Shown here: piece by piece, positions 45,619 through 54,856 of the stretch
How positions within the stretch are numbered: position 1 is the stretch's first letter
How the letters are laid out: each line of letters opens with the position of its first letter
Origin: Keguizhuia sedimenti
GTDB taxonomy: Bacteria; Pseudomonadota; Gammaproteobacteria; Burkholderiales; Burkholderiaceae_D
Reading direction: 5' to 3'
DNA length: 64,000 nt
Assembly: GCA_030715135.1 (NCBI GenBank)
Contig: JAUYVH010000013.1
Coordinates: forward strand, 1-64,000
Notes under the pieces: generated by a model
Databases searched by the model: none
The model's input: only the letters and a program-made list of their open reading frames with translations
Told to the model about the DNA's origin: nothing
Translations under genes and position numbers: made by a program

Positions 45619-46932
45619 ATGACAACTGCGATGTGGTTCCTGCTGATTGGCTTTCTCATGCTTAGCCGTGGCCTGGCGCCGTCGCTTCTCAACCACCTGC
45701 CGTTTACATCGGCCATCGTTTATTTTCTGGTCGGCTTGTCATTGGGCCCGACCGGACTCAATATTTTTTATTTTGACCCGCTGGAGGAATCTGCTGCGCT
45801 GGAAGTACTGACTGAAGTAGCCGTTCTCATTTCGCTGTTTTCCGCCGGTGTAAAAATGCCGGTTCCCTTCAGGCTGGCGCGCTGGCAGCCTCCGCTGAGA
45901 CTGGCATGGATTTCCATGACTTTGACGGTCGGGATGATCGCGGCGTTTTCCTATTTTGTCCTTGGGCTGCCTTTAGGCGCCGGTATCCTTCTGGGAGCGA
46001 TTCTGGCGCCCACCGACCCGGTACTGGCCACCGATGTGCAATCCCGCCATCCGGGAGATAACGACCAGCTCAGATTCACGCTGACGAGCGAAGCCGGCAT
46101 GAATGACGGCACCGCTTTTCCGTTTGTGATGCTCGGCCTGGGCCTGCTGGGATTGCACGAAATCGGGGACTACGGATGGAAATGGATTCTGGTCGATGTA
46201 GTCTGGGCGACCGGCGCTGCAATACTGATCGGCGTCGCCGGGGGATCCGCTGTCGCGCGCATCACCTGGAAACTGCGCGGCAAGGAGCAAAAGTACGACA
46301 TTCTGGATGACCTGGTCGGCCTGGGCCTGATCGGCATCGTTTATGGGCTCAGCGTAATCCTGCACGCCTGGGGGTTTCTGGCAGTTTTCTTCGCTGCCGT
46401 TGCATTAAGGCAAACCGAACTAAGTCTTGCGCGCAAGGGCGGCATCAAACCCGAGCTGCTCAATGCCGACGTGGCCGAGCCCATCGAGGCATCTTCCGGA
46501 AAACCGAAACCCGAACCTCCTCCGACTGTCAGTAACGAGGCGCTGGTATTCAAAGAACATCTGGAGCGTCTGTCGGAACTGATGCTTGTCTTCCTGCTGG
46601 GAAGCATGCTGTTTGCCGAATTCTGGAACTGGCGGTCGGTCGGCCTGGCGATTTTTGTGTTCGTGATTGCCCGCCCGCTCAGTGTTTTCATCGGCCTGGC
46701 AGGCACGACTACCTCTTGGCGCATCCGCAGCATATCCGGATGGTTCGGCGTGCGCGGCATCGGCTCGCTGTATTACCTGATGTATGCGATCCAGCATGGA
46801 CTTCCTCACGATCTGGCACGCGATTTCATTCAACTGAGCCTGAGCGTCATCGCCTTATCCATTCTGGTGCACGGCACCAGCGTCAAGCCATTATTGAACC
46901 GCCTGTGGCGCCCGCGACAAGGCGCGAAATAA
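45619..46932 (+). CDS. CPA-type sodium or potassium/proton antiporter
   Basis: 437 residues from the ATG at 45619, with GGGTGG just upstream; the frame begins earlier. There are about twelve membrane helices. Signature parts are LGAILAPTDPVLATDVQ and SEAGMNDGTAFPFVMLG, the transport core with its aspartates and the ND pair, as in NhaP/CPA1 antiporters. A soluble stretch rich in Pro and Glu (about 315-345) separates the last helices. It probably controls pH or cation levels. The exact ion is not readable from sequence. Confidence 0.88.
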   Translation: MTTAMWFLLIGFLMLSRGLAPSLLNHLPFTSAIVYFLVGLSLGPTGLNIFYFDPLEESAALEVLTEVAVLISLFSAGVKMPVPFRLARWQPPLRLAWISMTLTVGMIAAFSYFVLGLPLGAGILLGAILAPTDPVLATDVQSRHPGDNDQLRFTLTSEAGMNDGTAFPFVMLGLGLLGLHEIGDYGWKWILVDVVWATGAAILIGVAGGSAVARITWKLRGKEQKYDILDDLVGLGLIGIVYGLSVILHAWGFLAVFFAAVALRQTELSLARKGGIKPELLNADVAEPIEASSGKPKPEPPPTVSNEALVFKEHLERLSELMLVFLLGSMLFAEFWNWRSVGLAIFVFVIARPLSVFIGLAGTTTSWRIRSISGWFGVRGIGSLYYLMYAIQHGLPHDLARDFIQLSLSVIALSILVHGTSVKPLLNRLWRPRQGAK

Positions 46933-46937
46933 GCCGC

Positions 46938-46964
46938 CTCAAAGGTCACGCTCAGTGACCTGAG
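46938..46964 (+). terminator. possible terminator hairpin after the antiporter gene
   Basis: AGGTCAC (46943-46949) pairs with GTGACCT (46955-46961), extended by CTC/GAG with a two-base bulge, and has a five-base loop. It begins five bases after the stop. The following CTCCTCGCTTTC is only mildly T-rich, so the call is uncertain. Confidence 0.4.
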
Positions 46965-47110
46965 CTCCTCGCTTTCAATGGGCAGGGCGCGCACGTCACG
47001 AAGAGAATTGCGTCGCCTCAGATCTGCCGATTGGCGCACCAGCCTGGTGCAGGCGCTTGGCATTATCTTTGCTGTTCTGACACGCATGCAATCTCTCCAG
47101 GTGCCGACCC

Positions 47111-47851
47111 ATGAAAAAGCTGATCATCGTAAAAATCGGGAATACATTTTCAGAGCTGGTTACGAGCTACGGCGATTTCGAACACTGGATACAGGCAGGC
47201 ACAGGACACACGAATAATACGGCGCTGATCATCGATCCGCGCCGGGAATCCGATATGCCGACTCCGGATGACATTGCCGGCGTGGTGATTTCCGGGTCAC
47301 GCGCAATGGTCACGGATCGTGTTCAATGGAGCGAAGCGCTCAGGCCATGGATCAGGGAATTACTCGATCACGAAGTTCCCTTGCTTGGCATCTGTTATGG
47401 ACATCAACTGATTGCCGATGCGCTGGGAGGAGAAGTGGATTACCACCCAAACGGAGTGGAAGCCGGAACCGTGACAATCAAGCGAACCGAGCAGGCGCTG
47501 GACGACGAACTCTTCCATGACTTGCCGCCGCAATTTCCCGTGCAGGCTATCCACTGGCAATCTGTCCGGCATCTGCCGCCGGGCGCGACCCTCCTGGCCG
47601 GCAACAGCTTTGATCCGCACCACGCTTTCCGCGTGGGCAAATGCACCTGGGGCGTGCAGTTTCACCCTGAATTCAGCAGCAACATCATGTATGAGTACCT
47701 TTGCCGCCTGGGCCCCGAACTTGCCGAATGCGGCCAGGATGTCGAAACCCTGCTCAATCGTGTGAGCCGCACCGACTGGGCAGCGCTGATTCTGAAGCGT
47801 TTCGGCATGCTCGTTCTGCGCCAGAACAGCAGAACGTACGAACCGGCATAG
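47111..47851 (+). CDS. class I glutamine amidotransferase (GuaA-type fold)
   Basis: 246 residues. The nucleophile is Cys95 (GICYGHQL), and the His185/Glu187 pair lies in GVQFHPEFS, completing the triad. There is no synthase domain, so it stands alone, like GMP synthase-like amidotransferases. ATG at 47111 lacks a strong ribosome site. The HPP gene follows at 47857, five bases after the stop, so the two are co-translated. The substrate is unknown; gamma-glutamyl amide hydrolysis is one possibility. Confidence 0.85.
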   Translation: MKKLIIVKIGNTFSELVTSYGDFEHWIQAGTGHTNNTALIIDPRRESDMPTPDDIAGVVISGSRAMVTDRVQWSEALRPWIRELLDHEVPLLGICYGHQLIADALGGEVDYHPNGVEAGTVTIKRTEQALDDELFHDLPPQFPVQAIHWQSVRHLPPGATLLAGNSFDPHHAFRVGKCTWGVQFHPEFSSNIMYEYLCRLGPELAECGQDVETLLNRVSRTDWAALILKRFGMLVLRQNSRTYEPA

Positions 47852-47856
47852 TACCC

Positions 47857-48465
47857 ATGACAATCCTTGCCAAGGAAAAAGCAGCCGACCGGTCGATTGG
47901 CGTGACCTCGATGGTACGAAGTGGGTATAAAAGCTTGAAGTCGCTTTTGCGCCACATCCTGCGCCCGACAAAACGCCTTGCCTTATGTGCCGCAGGTGCG
48001 GCCATCGGCTTGGGGTTAACCCTCTGGATCACGGGCATCGATGATCCCTTCCTGCTTGCTTCGCTGGGCGGATCGACCGTTTTCCTCTTTGGATTAACCC
48101 GAACGCCGGCAGCCCAGCCCAGGGCCTTGTTCGGCGGACACCTCGGCGGTGCGTTAATCGGCATCCTGTGTTATCAGGCGTTCGGCGCCGCAACCTGGGT
48201 CTACATTCTGGCCGTGGCCATGACCATGATCTACATGCTCCTCAGCGGGACGGTGCATCCGCCTGCCGGCGCCAACCCGCTATTGATGGTCCATCACCAT
48301 GCTTCATTTTCCGCGCTATGGGAACCTGTCGGATTAAGCATCGTCCTGCTTGCCGCGGCGGCATTCGCCTGGACGCGCATCGTTTCGGGCATGGTGCACT
48401 ATCCCGCGAAGTGGATGGATGCATCGCCTCCGACTACATTTGGAGCAAGCTGGGAAAGTGAGTAG
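47857..48465 (+). CDS. HPP-family membrane protein
   Basis: 202 residues from the ATG at 47857; the frame is open far upstream inside the previous gene. It has four to five membrane helices (about 41-180) and the family motif HPPAGANPLL. Plant and cyanobacterial HPP proteins transport nitrite; whether bacterial members of this type do is unknown. It is tightly linked to the amidotransferase gene and followed by an intrinsic terminator, so the two form a short unit. Confidence 0.88.
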   Translation: MTILAKEKAADRSIGVTSMVRSGYKSLKSLLRHILRPTKRLALCAAGAAIGLGLTLWITGIDDPFLLASLGGSTVFLFGLTRTPAAQPRALFGGHLGGALIGILCYQAFGAATWVYILAVAMTMIYMLLSGTVHPPAGANPLLMVHHHASFSALWEPVGLSIVLLAAAAFAWTRIVSGMVHYPAKWMDASPPTTFGASWESE

Positions 48466-48522
48466 GCTTTGCTCATCACGGTGCGGTAGTGGAACAAGCA
48501 CCGTCTCTAATGCTCAGCATGG

Positions 48523-48564
48523 CGCACGATAAATCCGGAATGGATTTTCGTGCGTTGTTTATTG
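48523..48564 (+). terminator. intrinsic terminator after the HPP gene
   Basis: CGCACGA (48523-48529) pairs with TCGTGCG (48548-48554), continued inward by AAATCC/GGATTT with one bulged T. The loop is five bases. It is followed by TTGTTTATTG. The long stem and T-rich tail support termination. Confidence 0.65.
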
Positions 48565-48591
48565 CCTATATGTTGAACGTATCTTGGCCGA

Positions 48592-48735
48592 TTACCGTTC
48601 ACTCGCGGGATCGATAGCCTGACCGGCTTCTTTGCCCTGTTTTGCCTTCGCGTTCATCACACCAGCGGTCATGGCAACGCCCAGAAAAACGATCAGTCCG
48701 ATAACAATGAAAGCGGAAATAAACTGAGTAGCCAT
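48592..48735 (-). CDS. small single-pass membrane protein
   Basis: 47 residues from the ATG at 48735, with AAGGA nine bases upstream; another ATG at 48774 would add 13 residues. One helix (ISAFIVIGLIVFLGVAMTAGV) and a short charged tail ending EAGQAIDPASER. No known family. The helix length and positive-outside pattern are consistent with an inner-membrane peptide. It converges on the terminator at 48523-48564. Confidence 0.5.
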   Translation of the reverse strand: MATQFISAFIVIGLIVFLGVAMTAGVMNAKAKQGKEAGQAIDPASER

Positions 48736-49257
48736 CGCATGAATTCCTTTCTTGTTTAAGTGGGATGAATGCATTCATGCTGAAAATAGCAATGTTTATG
48801 CCTGTGACAGGTAACGGGATTTGCGATTTTATGCGGCGTCAGAAATCGCCATGAAGAAGCCCTGATTGCCTATGCAAGCTTGCTGATCAAGCAATCGGAC
48901 TTGAGCGGGCGGCGGCTCAAAATGGAGCATGAGGCGGTGCATCCTCAAACATGCACATGTCATTGGAGTCGGCTCGCAGACGCCTTTCATTGAATGCCTT
49001 CATGTGAAGTCCTGCGTCTGCTTGCTGCAGCAGATCGAATGACAAGAAATTCAATCATTGATGACAAAACGGCTAACAAGAATGGCATGTACAAGCCGGG
49101 ATCACTTCGAACGGCATGTGCATACAGCGTTTCAAATGCATTTAGTCCGAACTTCTCGCATGTGTGCCTAGTCATATCCAGCTTATTGCATCTATCTGCT
49201 TTCTGAATCGTATATCACAACACGCAGTTAAAACACATATACGAATAGCTATTGAAA
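48736..49257. other. intergenic region before the outer-membrane barrel gene
   Basis: These 522 bases hold no recognised gene. A 62-codon frame on the minus strand has no ribosome site. The right part is AT-rich and probably contains the promoter of the gene at 49258. A near-palindromic TTGCTGATCAAGCAA occurs at about 48881-48895. Confidence 0.4.
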
Positions 49258-49932
49258 ATGACCAGACTTCCTGTAAAAAGCATCTGCATCGCTTCGCTCC
49301 TCTCCGCATTGTCCTTTAGCGCAGCCGCTTCGGAGATTTCATCCTACGGCTCGCTCGGCACGCAAGGTGTCGGCGCGGGTGTTTCCATTCCGATCACCGA
49401 ATCAAGTGCGATGCGCCTCGAATTGAACGGATTGAGCGTTTCCAAGGATTTCACGGAAGGCAGCACCGAATATGAAGGCAGGCTTAAAAATACCAGCGTA
49501 GCCGCCTTGTACGATTGGCATTTTTCTCCGGCCTCTTCATTCCGTGCCACGGTGGGGCTGGTGTTCAACGACGGCGGCATCCATGCGACGGGCACCAGCT
49601 CGACGGCGGGAAGCTATACGGTTGGCGGAACGACTGTTTCCGCCGCTGCCGGCGAACGCGCTGATGTTGATGCTGATTTCCGCAAGATCAGTCCCTATAT
49701 CGGCATCGGATGGAGCAAGGCAGCCAAAGAAAAAGGCTTTTCATTCTTCGGTGATATCGGCGCATTTTATGCAAAGCCGGAGGCGCGCCTCAACTTGACG
49801 CCGGCACTCAGCGCAGCAGTCAACGCAGTTGATCCTTCGGCAATCGATCGCGAAACCGCCAGGGTCCAGGACAGATTCGATAACGTAAAGTGGTATCCGG
49901 TCCTGCGTATCGGCGTGCGCTACACGTTTTAA
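49258..49932 (+). CDS. outer-membrane beta-barrel protein
   Basis: 224 residues from the ATG at 49258. A signal peptide ending near AAA (about residue 24) precedes alternating strands typical of a small porin-like barrel. It ends VGVRYTF-like (GVRYTF), with the terminal phenylalanine that the BAM machinery reads. The middle has DWHFSPASSFRATVGLVFND and GKISPYIGIGWS-like parts seen in OmpW/YfaZ-type barrels. I do not recognise a specific family. A single-gene unit, by position. Confidence 0.72.
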   Translation: MTRLPVKSICIASLLSALSFSAAASEISSYGSLGTQGVGAGVSIPITESSAMRLELNGLSVSKDFTEGSTEYEGRLKNTSVAALYDWHFSPASSFRATVGLVFNDGGIHATGTSSTAGSYTVGGTTVSAAAGERADVDADFRKISPYIGIGWSKAAKEKGFSFFGDIGAFYAKPEARLNLTPALSAAVNAVDPSAIDRETARVQDRFDNVKWYPVLRIGVRYTF

Positions 49933-50321
49933 TACGTGACGTGCGGAATATGGAAGATGCGCATTGCGAGATGCTTATTTATCAGCGATGCAATCGAAGA
50001 TTCGTGCCGACTGTCCGCACCAAGATGCACATGAGCGCCAATTGGATGCCTTGACGAGCTGAGAAAGTTTAGCCAAACCATGCCCGTGTGTCTGGTCGGA
50101 ATGATCAAAAAGCTTGCCGGCAGTGTCCGCCTTTGGCTGCCCCATGATTCCCAGCTCAATGCCTGTCTTGCCATCCCATTTCCGCCACATGATCATGTAC
50201 ACTTTATGTGCCGCGCATACATGCAGGCGCGCCGATTTTCCGGTTTTCTGTGCTTAGTTTTCACTTCTTTGCGCATGGTTGCGCTGAGTAATTTTTTGTC
50301 AGACTCATTGGATCTTTGAAA
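49933..50321. other. intergenic region, no gene recognised
   Basis: These 389 bases between the barrel gene and the DUF3445-like gene carry short frames without ribosome sites on either strand. There is no clear terminator. The right end has an AT-rich patch consistent with a promoter for the gene at 50322. Confidence 0.4.
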
Positions 50322-51380
50322 ATGTCTCCGCACGGTGTTTTCCTGGACAGGATTGCGCAAGACGAGAAACTTGCCGCAACTCTGCGCACCGATGACATGC
50401 AGCGCTATGCCGTCGTACCCAAAACGGTGATGATCAACCAGTGGCCGGAGGATCTCAATTGGATCCTCATCGATGCAACTTATCCAAAGCAGATTTCCCG
50501 TCGCCTCCAGTTGTTGATCACGCACCGCGAGATGGTAATCGACCGCTTGCCCGGCAAGGAAATCGCGGCGGCGGAATCTGAACTGCGGGATGCGGTGGTG
50601 GATTATCTGCTTTCCACTTATCCGCAGTATTTCCGGCGCGAAGCCGACCTGATCCTGTGTCCCTTGACCGGCCTTGCGATTGATATCAGTCCAGATGGTG
50701 CGGACCCGATGGTCGCCGCTGCCCTGCTTGCAAGCGAGGACATGCTTCTGCTATTGCCGGAACAGCGCGGCCATGAAAGACATTCCCATTACGTTCTGAA
50801 GTCGGGTGCACTGCTCTTTCCCAATGACTGGTCGCTGCGCAGCCACTTCAGGCAACCGGAACCGGACGGTACAAATCCCGCTGAGCTGGAAGAATGGCGC
50901 AGCGCCAAACGCAAAAGCCTGAAAGCTGCACGGCTCGGCAAAACCCCTTATGAAATTCATGATGGGCATGTGTCGCACTACATGCAGCACTTTGCCTCGC
51001 GTGTTGACCTGTTCTTCTCAAAAATGGAGCCCGGTATGCGGACCTGGCGGCGCAACTGGGGCATGCGTATGAGCGGCGAATTGTTTTTGCATAGCGACAT
51101 GCTGCCCGGCGAACTGCCGGCGCTCGCTGCCGACAATTGGGCGCGATACGGTTACCTGCGCTCCGAGCATGAAACCTTTGCCAAGCTGCCGCACACCCGC
51201 GCGGTCGTATTCACTATCAAGACCTTTCTCTGGAAACTGAGCGACCTGGTTAACAATCCAGTGGCCTTGAATGCGCTGCTTGTGGCGAACGAGAATCTGT
51301 CGCCAACGATGTTCGAATATCGCGCGGAAAACCTGCCCAGCTTCCGAGAATTCCTCGCGCAATATCAATCGGCTTCTTAG
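50322..51380 (+). CDS. DUF3445/heme-dependent oxidative N-demethylase-like protein
   Basis: 352 residues from the ATG at 50322. The C-terminal part with RSEHETFAKLPHTRAVVFTI, then KTFLWKL, fits what I recall as DUF3445, the heme-dependent oxidative N-demethylase alpha-type family, which acts on methylamines such as dimethylamine in some bacteria. The reductase partners are not in the window, so the role here is open. A conserved arginine and histidines in HYMQHF and SHYVLK are candidates for heme or substrate contacts. It is a single-gene unit by position. Confidence 0.7.
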   Translation: MSPHGVFLDRIAQDEKLAATLRTDDMQRYAVVPKTVMINQWPEDLNWILIDATYPKQISRRLQLLITHREMVIDRLPGKEIAAAESELRDAVVDYLLSTYPQYFRREADLILCPLTGLAIDISPDGADPMVAAALLASEDMLLLLPEQRGHERHSHYVLKSGALLFPNDWSLRSHFRQPEPDGTNPAELEEWRSAKRKSLKAARLGKTPYEIHDGHVSHYMQHFASRVDLFFSKMEPGMRTWRRNWGMRMSGELFLHSDMLPGELPALAADNWARYGYLRSEHETFAKLPHTRAVVFTIKTFLWKLSDLVNNPVALNALLVANENLSPTMFEYRAENLPSFREFLAQYQSAS

Positions 51381-51601
51381 CGCCTATTTCATTAGCGCCT
51401 ATTTCATGTTTTTTGACTTGCGCATTTGGAGAAAAAAGTGGCCCGACAAGGCTGCAGCATACTTTTTCTGCGCATACACCAGCTATCTGCTACCTGATCC
51501 GGTGATTGGCCGCCTTTGTTCCCGTCGGGCACAAATCAGCAACATAAATTTCTTTCCACATTGAAACAAAAGATATTTACCAGACAATTTCCGCTCAAAG
51601 T

Positions 51602-51630
51602 TTGACACCATACCGACTAGTCGGTATTGT
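51602..51630 (+). promoter_or_regulatory. promoter of the TetR cassette
   Basis: -35 TTGACA (51602-51607, consensus) and -10 TATTGT (51625-51630, four of six) with the ideal 17-base spacing. The operator palindrome at 51610-51627 fills the spacer and overlaps the -10. The gene start follows 32 bases after the -10. Confidence 0.75.
51610..51627. promoter_or_regulatory. TetR-type operator, perfect 18-bp palindrome
   Basis: ATACCGACTAGTCGGTAT reads the same on both strands. The core ACCGACTAGTCGGT resembles operators of many TetR regulators. It lies between and over the -35/-10 of the tetR-type gene, so binding should block RNA polymerase. Negative autoregulation of the whole cassette is the simple model. 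Confidence 0.85.
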
Positions 51631-51662
51631 TGCTTTTATCGTATTTGAAGGCATATAAGAAA

Positions 51663-52292
51663 ATGGCATCATCGGCTCAACACGAATCAAAATTGAAACT
51701 GCTCGACGCGGCCCTGCACGTCATCCGGGCAAAAGGCTATGCGGCAACGACCGTCGACGATATCTGCCGGCGGGCCGGTGTGACTAAGGGCAGTTTTTTT
51801 CACCATTTCAAAAGCAAGGAAGACCTGGCGCTGGCCGCAATCGGGCATTTTTCAGCGATGGCGGAAGGCCTGTTTTACGGCGCGCCCTTCACCGCGGCCG
51901 AAGACCCGCTGGACCGGCTGCTCGGTTATGTGGAGTTTCGCGCATCGATCCTGAACGGTGACCTGCCCGAATACACCTGCCTGCTCGGCACCATGGTGCA
52001 GGAAACCTATGCCACCCATCCCGAACTGCGGCAAGCCTGCGAGCGCGGCATGTCGGCGCACATTGCCGAACTGACGCGGGACGTGGAAGCGGCCAGGAAA
52101 CGTTATGCGCCCGACGCATCATGGAGCGCGGAAAGCGTGGCGTATTTCATCCAGTCCGTACTGCAGGGATCTTTCATCTTTGCCAAGGCCAGGCAGAGCC
52201 CGGAAGTGATCCGCGAAAGCCTCGCGCATCTTCGGCGCTATCTGATTTCCCTGTTCGCGCAAGCACCATCCAACCGAAAGGAAACGCCATGA
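51663..52292 (+). CDS. TetR-family transcriptional repressor
   Basis: 209 residues from the ATG at 51663. The N-terminal helix-turn-helix (about 10-55) reads LLDAALHVIRAKGYAATTVD and GVTKGSFFHHFKSKEDL, typical of the family. The C-terminal ligand domain is helical. The strong promoter and perfect 18-bp operator just upstream point to autorepression. Its stop overlaps the start of the next gene (ATGA), so it is translated together with the VOC gene. The inducer is unknown. Confidence 0.93.
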   Translation: MASSAQHESKLKLLDAALHVIRAKGYAATTVDDICRRAGVTKGSFFHHFKSKEDLALAAIGHFSAMAEGLFYGAPFTAAEDPLDRLLGYVEFRASILNGDLPEYTCLLGTMVQETYATHPELRQACERGMSAHIAELTRDVEAARKRYAPDASWSAESVAYFIQSVLQGSFIFAKARQSPEVIRESLAHLRRYLISLFAQAPSNRKETP

Positions 52293-52771
52293 CGCCGATG
52301 CAAAAGATTACGCCTTGCCTCTGGTTCGATTTCAATGCGGAAGAAGCGGTGAATCATTACCTGAGCATATTCAGGCAATCCAGGATCCTGGAAACCATGC
52401 ATTACGGCGAAGCGATGCCTGCGTTGCAACGCAAGGTACTGACCATCCGCTTCGAACTGGAAGGCCAGCAGTTTCTGGCGCTGAATGGCGGACCGCAATT
52501 TCCTTTTACCGAAGCCATTTCATTGAGCGTCGATTGCAGCGATCAGGCCGAAGTCGATGGACTGTGGGAACGGCTTTCCGAAGTTGGCAGCACCGGCCAA
52601 TGCGGCTGGCTGAAGGACAGGTTCGGCGTGTCATGGCAGATCGTGCCGCGCATTCTCATTTCGATGTTGGGCGACCCGGATGCGGCAAAAGCGGCACGCG
52701 TCATGCAAACCATGCTGGGCATGAAAAAGCTCGATATCGCCGCTTTGCAGAAGTCTTACGATCAGCAGTAA
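52289..52771 (+). CDS. VOC-superfamily PhnB-like protein
   Basis: 160 residues from the ATG at 52289, which overlaps the tetR stop by four bases; AAAGGAAA lies upstream. The sequence starts QKITPCLWFDFNAEEAVNHY and continues with FRQSRIL, fitting the PhnB/3-demethylubiquinone methyltransferase-like group of the vicinal oxygen chelate superfamily. A beta-alpha-beta-beta-beta pair is expected. Metal ligands are not obvious, so it may be a binding protein. Second gene of the TetR-led cassette. Confidence 0.85.
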   Translation: MTPMQKITPCLWFDFNAEEAVNHYLSIFRQSRILETMHYGEAMPALQRKVLTIRFELEGQQFLALNGGPQFPFTEAISLSVDCSDQAEVDGLWERLSEVGSTGQCGWLKDRFGVSWQIVPRILISMLGDPDAAKAARVMQTMLGMKKLDIAALQKSYDQQ

Positions 52772-52806
52772 CTATTCAACCAGAGCTCATTTAAGGGAGA
52801 GGCACC

Positions 52807-53292
52807 ATGATGACGGCAACAAAAACCACGACATCTACACAGGGCCGGGACTTGATCCTGACGCGCATCATCGATGCGCCGCGCGAAAAAGTATTCCAGG
52901 CATGGACCGATCCGGAACTGATCAGGCAATGGTTCGCACCGAAACCATGGACAACATCGAGCGCGCAAACCGACGTGCGTACGGGCGGATCCAGCCTGAT
53001 CGTGATGCGCGGTCCGGACGGCACGGAAATTCCATGCCCCGGCGTTTATCTCGAAGTCGTGCCGAACGAGCGCATCGTTGCCACCGACGCGTTTACGCAA
53101 GCCTGGGATCTTTCCGAAAAAGCCTTCATGGTCCTGGACTTGCGCTTCGAAGAGCAGGACGGCAAGACGAAATACACGGCACGCGTTCGCCACTGGAATG
53201 AAGCCGACCGCGTAGCGCACGAAAAAATGGGATTCCATGAAGGCTGGACTGCCTGCACCGAACAGCTTGCCGCACTTGTTGAAAATCCTTGA
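52807..53292 (+). CDS. AHSA1/SRPBCC-family protein
   Basis: 161 residues. Starts LILTRIIDAPREKVFQAWTD and continues with RQWFAPKPW, hallmarks of the AHSA1-type START-like fold (SRPBCC). Ends in the usual FHEGWTACTEQLAALVE helix. These small domains bind hydrophobic ligands in a deep cavity. Third gene of the cassette; GGGAGAGG lies before the ATG. Confidence 0.9.
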   Translation: MMTATKTTTSTQGRDLILTRIIDAPREKVFQAWTDPELIRQWFAPKPWTTSSAQTDVRTGGSSLIVMRGPDGTEIPCPGVYLEVVPNERIVATDAFTQAWDLSEKAFMVLDLRFEEQDGKTKYTARVRHWNEADRVAHEKMGFHEGWTACTEQLAALVENP

Positions 53293-53325
53293 TCCCTTCG
53301 CAAAACCAACAACAAAGGAGACCTC

Positions 53326-53754
53326 ATGTCAGCTACACCTATCCAGCCCTATCTCATGTTCGGCGGCCGTTGCCAGGAAGCGCTTGATTTTTATGCCCAG
53401 GCTGTGGGCGCACAGATGGAAATGCGCATGCTGTTCAAGGAAAGCCCCGATCCCGTGCCGCCGGGAATGCTGCCGCCCGGTTTCGAAGATAAAATCATGC
53501 ATTCTTCTTTCAGTATCGGCGGCAATACCATCATGGCCTCGGACGGTTGCACGGAGGGAAGCAGCTTCGGCGGTTTTTCGCTTTCCTACGCGGTAGCCAC
53601 GGCGACCGACGCCGAAAGGATTTTTGCAGCGCTGGCCGATGGCGGACAGGTGCAGATGCCCTTGACCAAGACTTTCTGGTCGCCGTGCTTTGGCATGCTC
53701 ACCGATCGCTTTGGCCTTGCGTGGATGGTCATGGTACCGGGCGAACCCTCATGA
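53326..53754 (+). CDS. VOC-superfamily PhnB-like protein
   Basis: 142 residues. Begins IQPYLMFGGRCQEALDFY and contains GGFSLSYAVATATDAERIF and LTDRFGLAWMVMVPGE, the standard PhnB-like pattern with two beta-alpha-beta-beta-beta halves. It is distantly similar to the protein at 52289-52771, but shorter. AAAGGAGA precedes the ATG. Fourth and last gene of the cassette; the convergent dehydrogenase gene follows immediately at 53770. Confidence 0.88.
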   Translation: MSATPIQPYLMFGGRCQEALDFYAQAVGAQMEMRMLFKESPDPVPPGMLPPGFEDKIMHSSFSIGGNTIMASDGCTEGSSFGGFSLSYAVATATDAERIFAALADGGQVQMPLTKTFWSPCFGMLTDRFGLAWMVMVPGEPS

Positions 53755-53769
53755 AAAGGAGCGCATGAT

Positions 53770-54501
53770 TCAGCGTCCGCTTCGCAGATCGTCAACCGGG
53801 TTCTGCCCGAATAGATTCCCAAGCAGGTAATCAACAAGCTGCCGGGCGCAATCCTTGGGTTGGGTCAGCTGATTCTCCTGCTTCAGTTGCTCGAATCTTT
53901 CGCGCAAGGGAAAATGTTCCAGCGGAGTGGCACGTATTGCAGCCTGCATGTCGGTGTCGATTACACCGGGCGCAAGGCTGCAGATTCGCACATTGGGCAC
54001 CCGGTCCAGCATGACCGAGCGCGCGTGATGGTCGAGCGCGGCTTTGCTTGCGCAATAGACGCTCCAGCCGGGATAAGCGTTGCGCCCTGCCCCGCTGGAA
54101 ATGTGCAGGATCCGTATATCGCTTGCTGCGCGGGCTGCCGCGGCCACTGCGCTGGACAATATCATCGACGCCGCCACATTCAGGTTGACTGCCTGCGCAA
54201 CGATCGCGAGATCCTGAGCCTGGATCGGCCCGACAGGCTGCACGATGCCGGCATTATTGATCAGCAGGACGGTTTCGCTATTGTCGATGAATGTCCGCAG
54301 TCCTCCTCGCTCCAGCCACCTCAACAGCGCGTCCGAATCCGACAGGTCGATTTCCGCTTCCCGGAATATCAATGGAAATTGTTTCCGGAGGACGGCATTC
54401 CTGTTGCGTGCAAGTCCCAGGACCGCGATGTCGCGCGAAAGCAGCTCATGCGCAATCGCTGCGCCGAGCCCGCGCGTATGCCCGGTAAGTATTGCTTTCA
54501 T
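53770..54501 (-). CDS. short-chain dehydrogenase/reductase
   Basis: 243 residues from the ATG at 54501. The NAD(P) motif is TGHTRGLGAAIA (TG-x3-G-x-G), the next conserved element is LINNAG, and the active pair is in YCASK (Tyr-x3-Lys). A YueD/benzil reductase-like enzyme fits the length, but the substrate cannot be read. The convergent gene of the TetR cassette lies 15 bases from its stop. A leftward single-gene unit. Confidence 0.9.
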   Translation of the reverse strand: MKAILTGHTRGLGAAIAHELLSRDIAVLGLARNRNAVLRKQFPLIFREAEIDLSDSDALLRWLERGGLRTFIDNSETVLLINNAGIVQPVGPIQAQDLAIVAQAVNLNVAASMILSSAVAAAARAASDIRILHISSGAGRNAYPGWSVYCASKAALDHHARSVMLDRVPNVRICSLAPGVIDTDMQAAIRATPLEHFPLRERFEQLKQENQLTQPKDCARQLVDYLLGNLFGQNPVDDLRSGR

Positions 54502-54856
54502 AGTTGACCTTTTCAGATGATCCAATGTCCGCAGTGAGTGGCACCTTGAGCTTGCGTAGGACGAACGCCTCTTCCCGCATTTTAATCCGTTGACAGTATT
54601 TTTCGAGCCATCTTCCAGCTGATCGATGTAACTGCTTTTATACCTGCGCGTCCGGCGATAACCGGCCTGTGGCTGGTTTAACGGAGCGTAGCTTTATCCC
54701 GTGTTCGCGCAGTGGCGCAATATGATTAACGCCGTGAGCGCATGCCTTGCAGCGGCGCACTCATGCTTACTTTACGTTACAACTTTGTTGGCCTTCAAAT
54801 AAAAATCGGTCTTTTTGCTCGGATAAACTAATGCCTACTTGTATCGGAGATCGTTC
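54502..54856. other. intergenic region between divergent genes
   Basis: These 355 bases lie between the leftward dehydrogenase gene and the rightward 11-mer repeat protein. No gene is seen. The right end is AT-rich and has a GGAGA ribosome site for 54857. Confidence 0.4.

Noticed and set aside
48987-49175. 62-codon frame on the minus strand in the gap before 49258
   Set aside because: No ribosome site and no conserved-looking feature; more likely chance.
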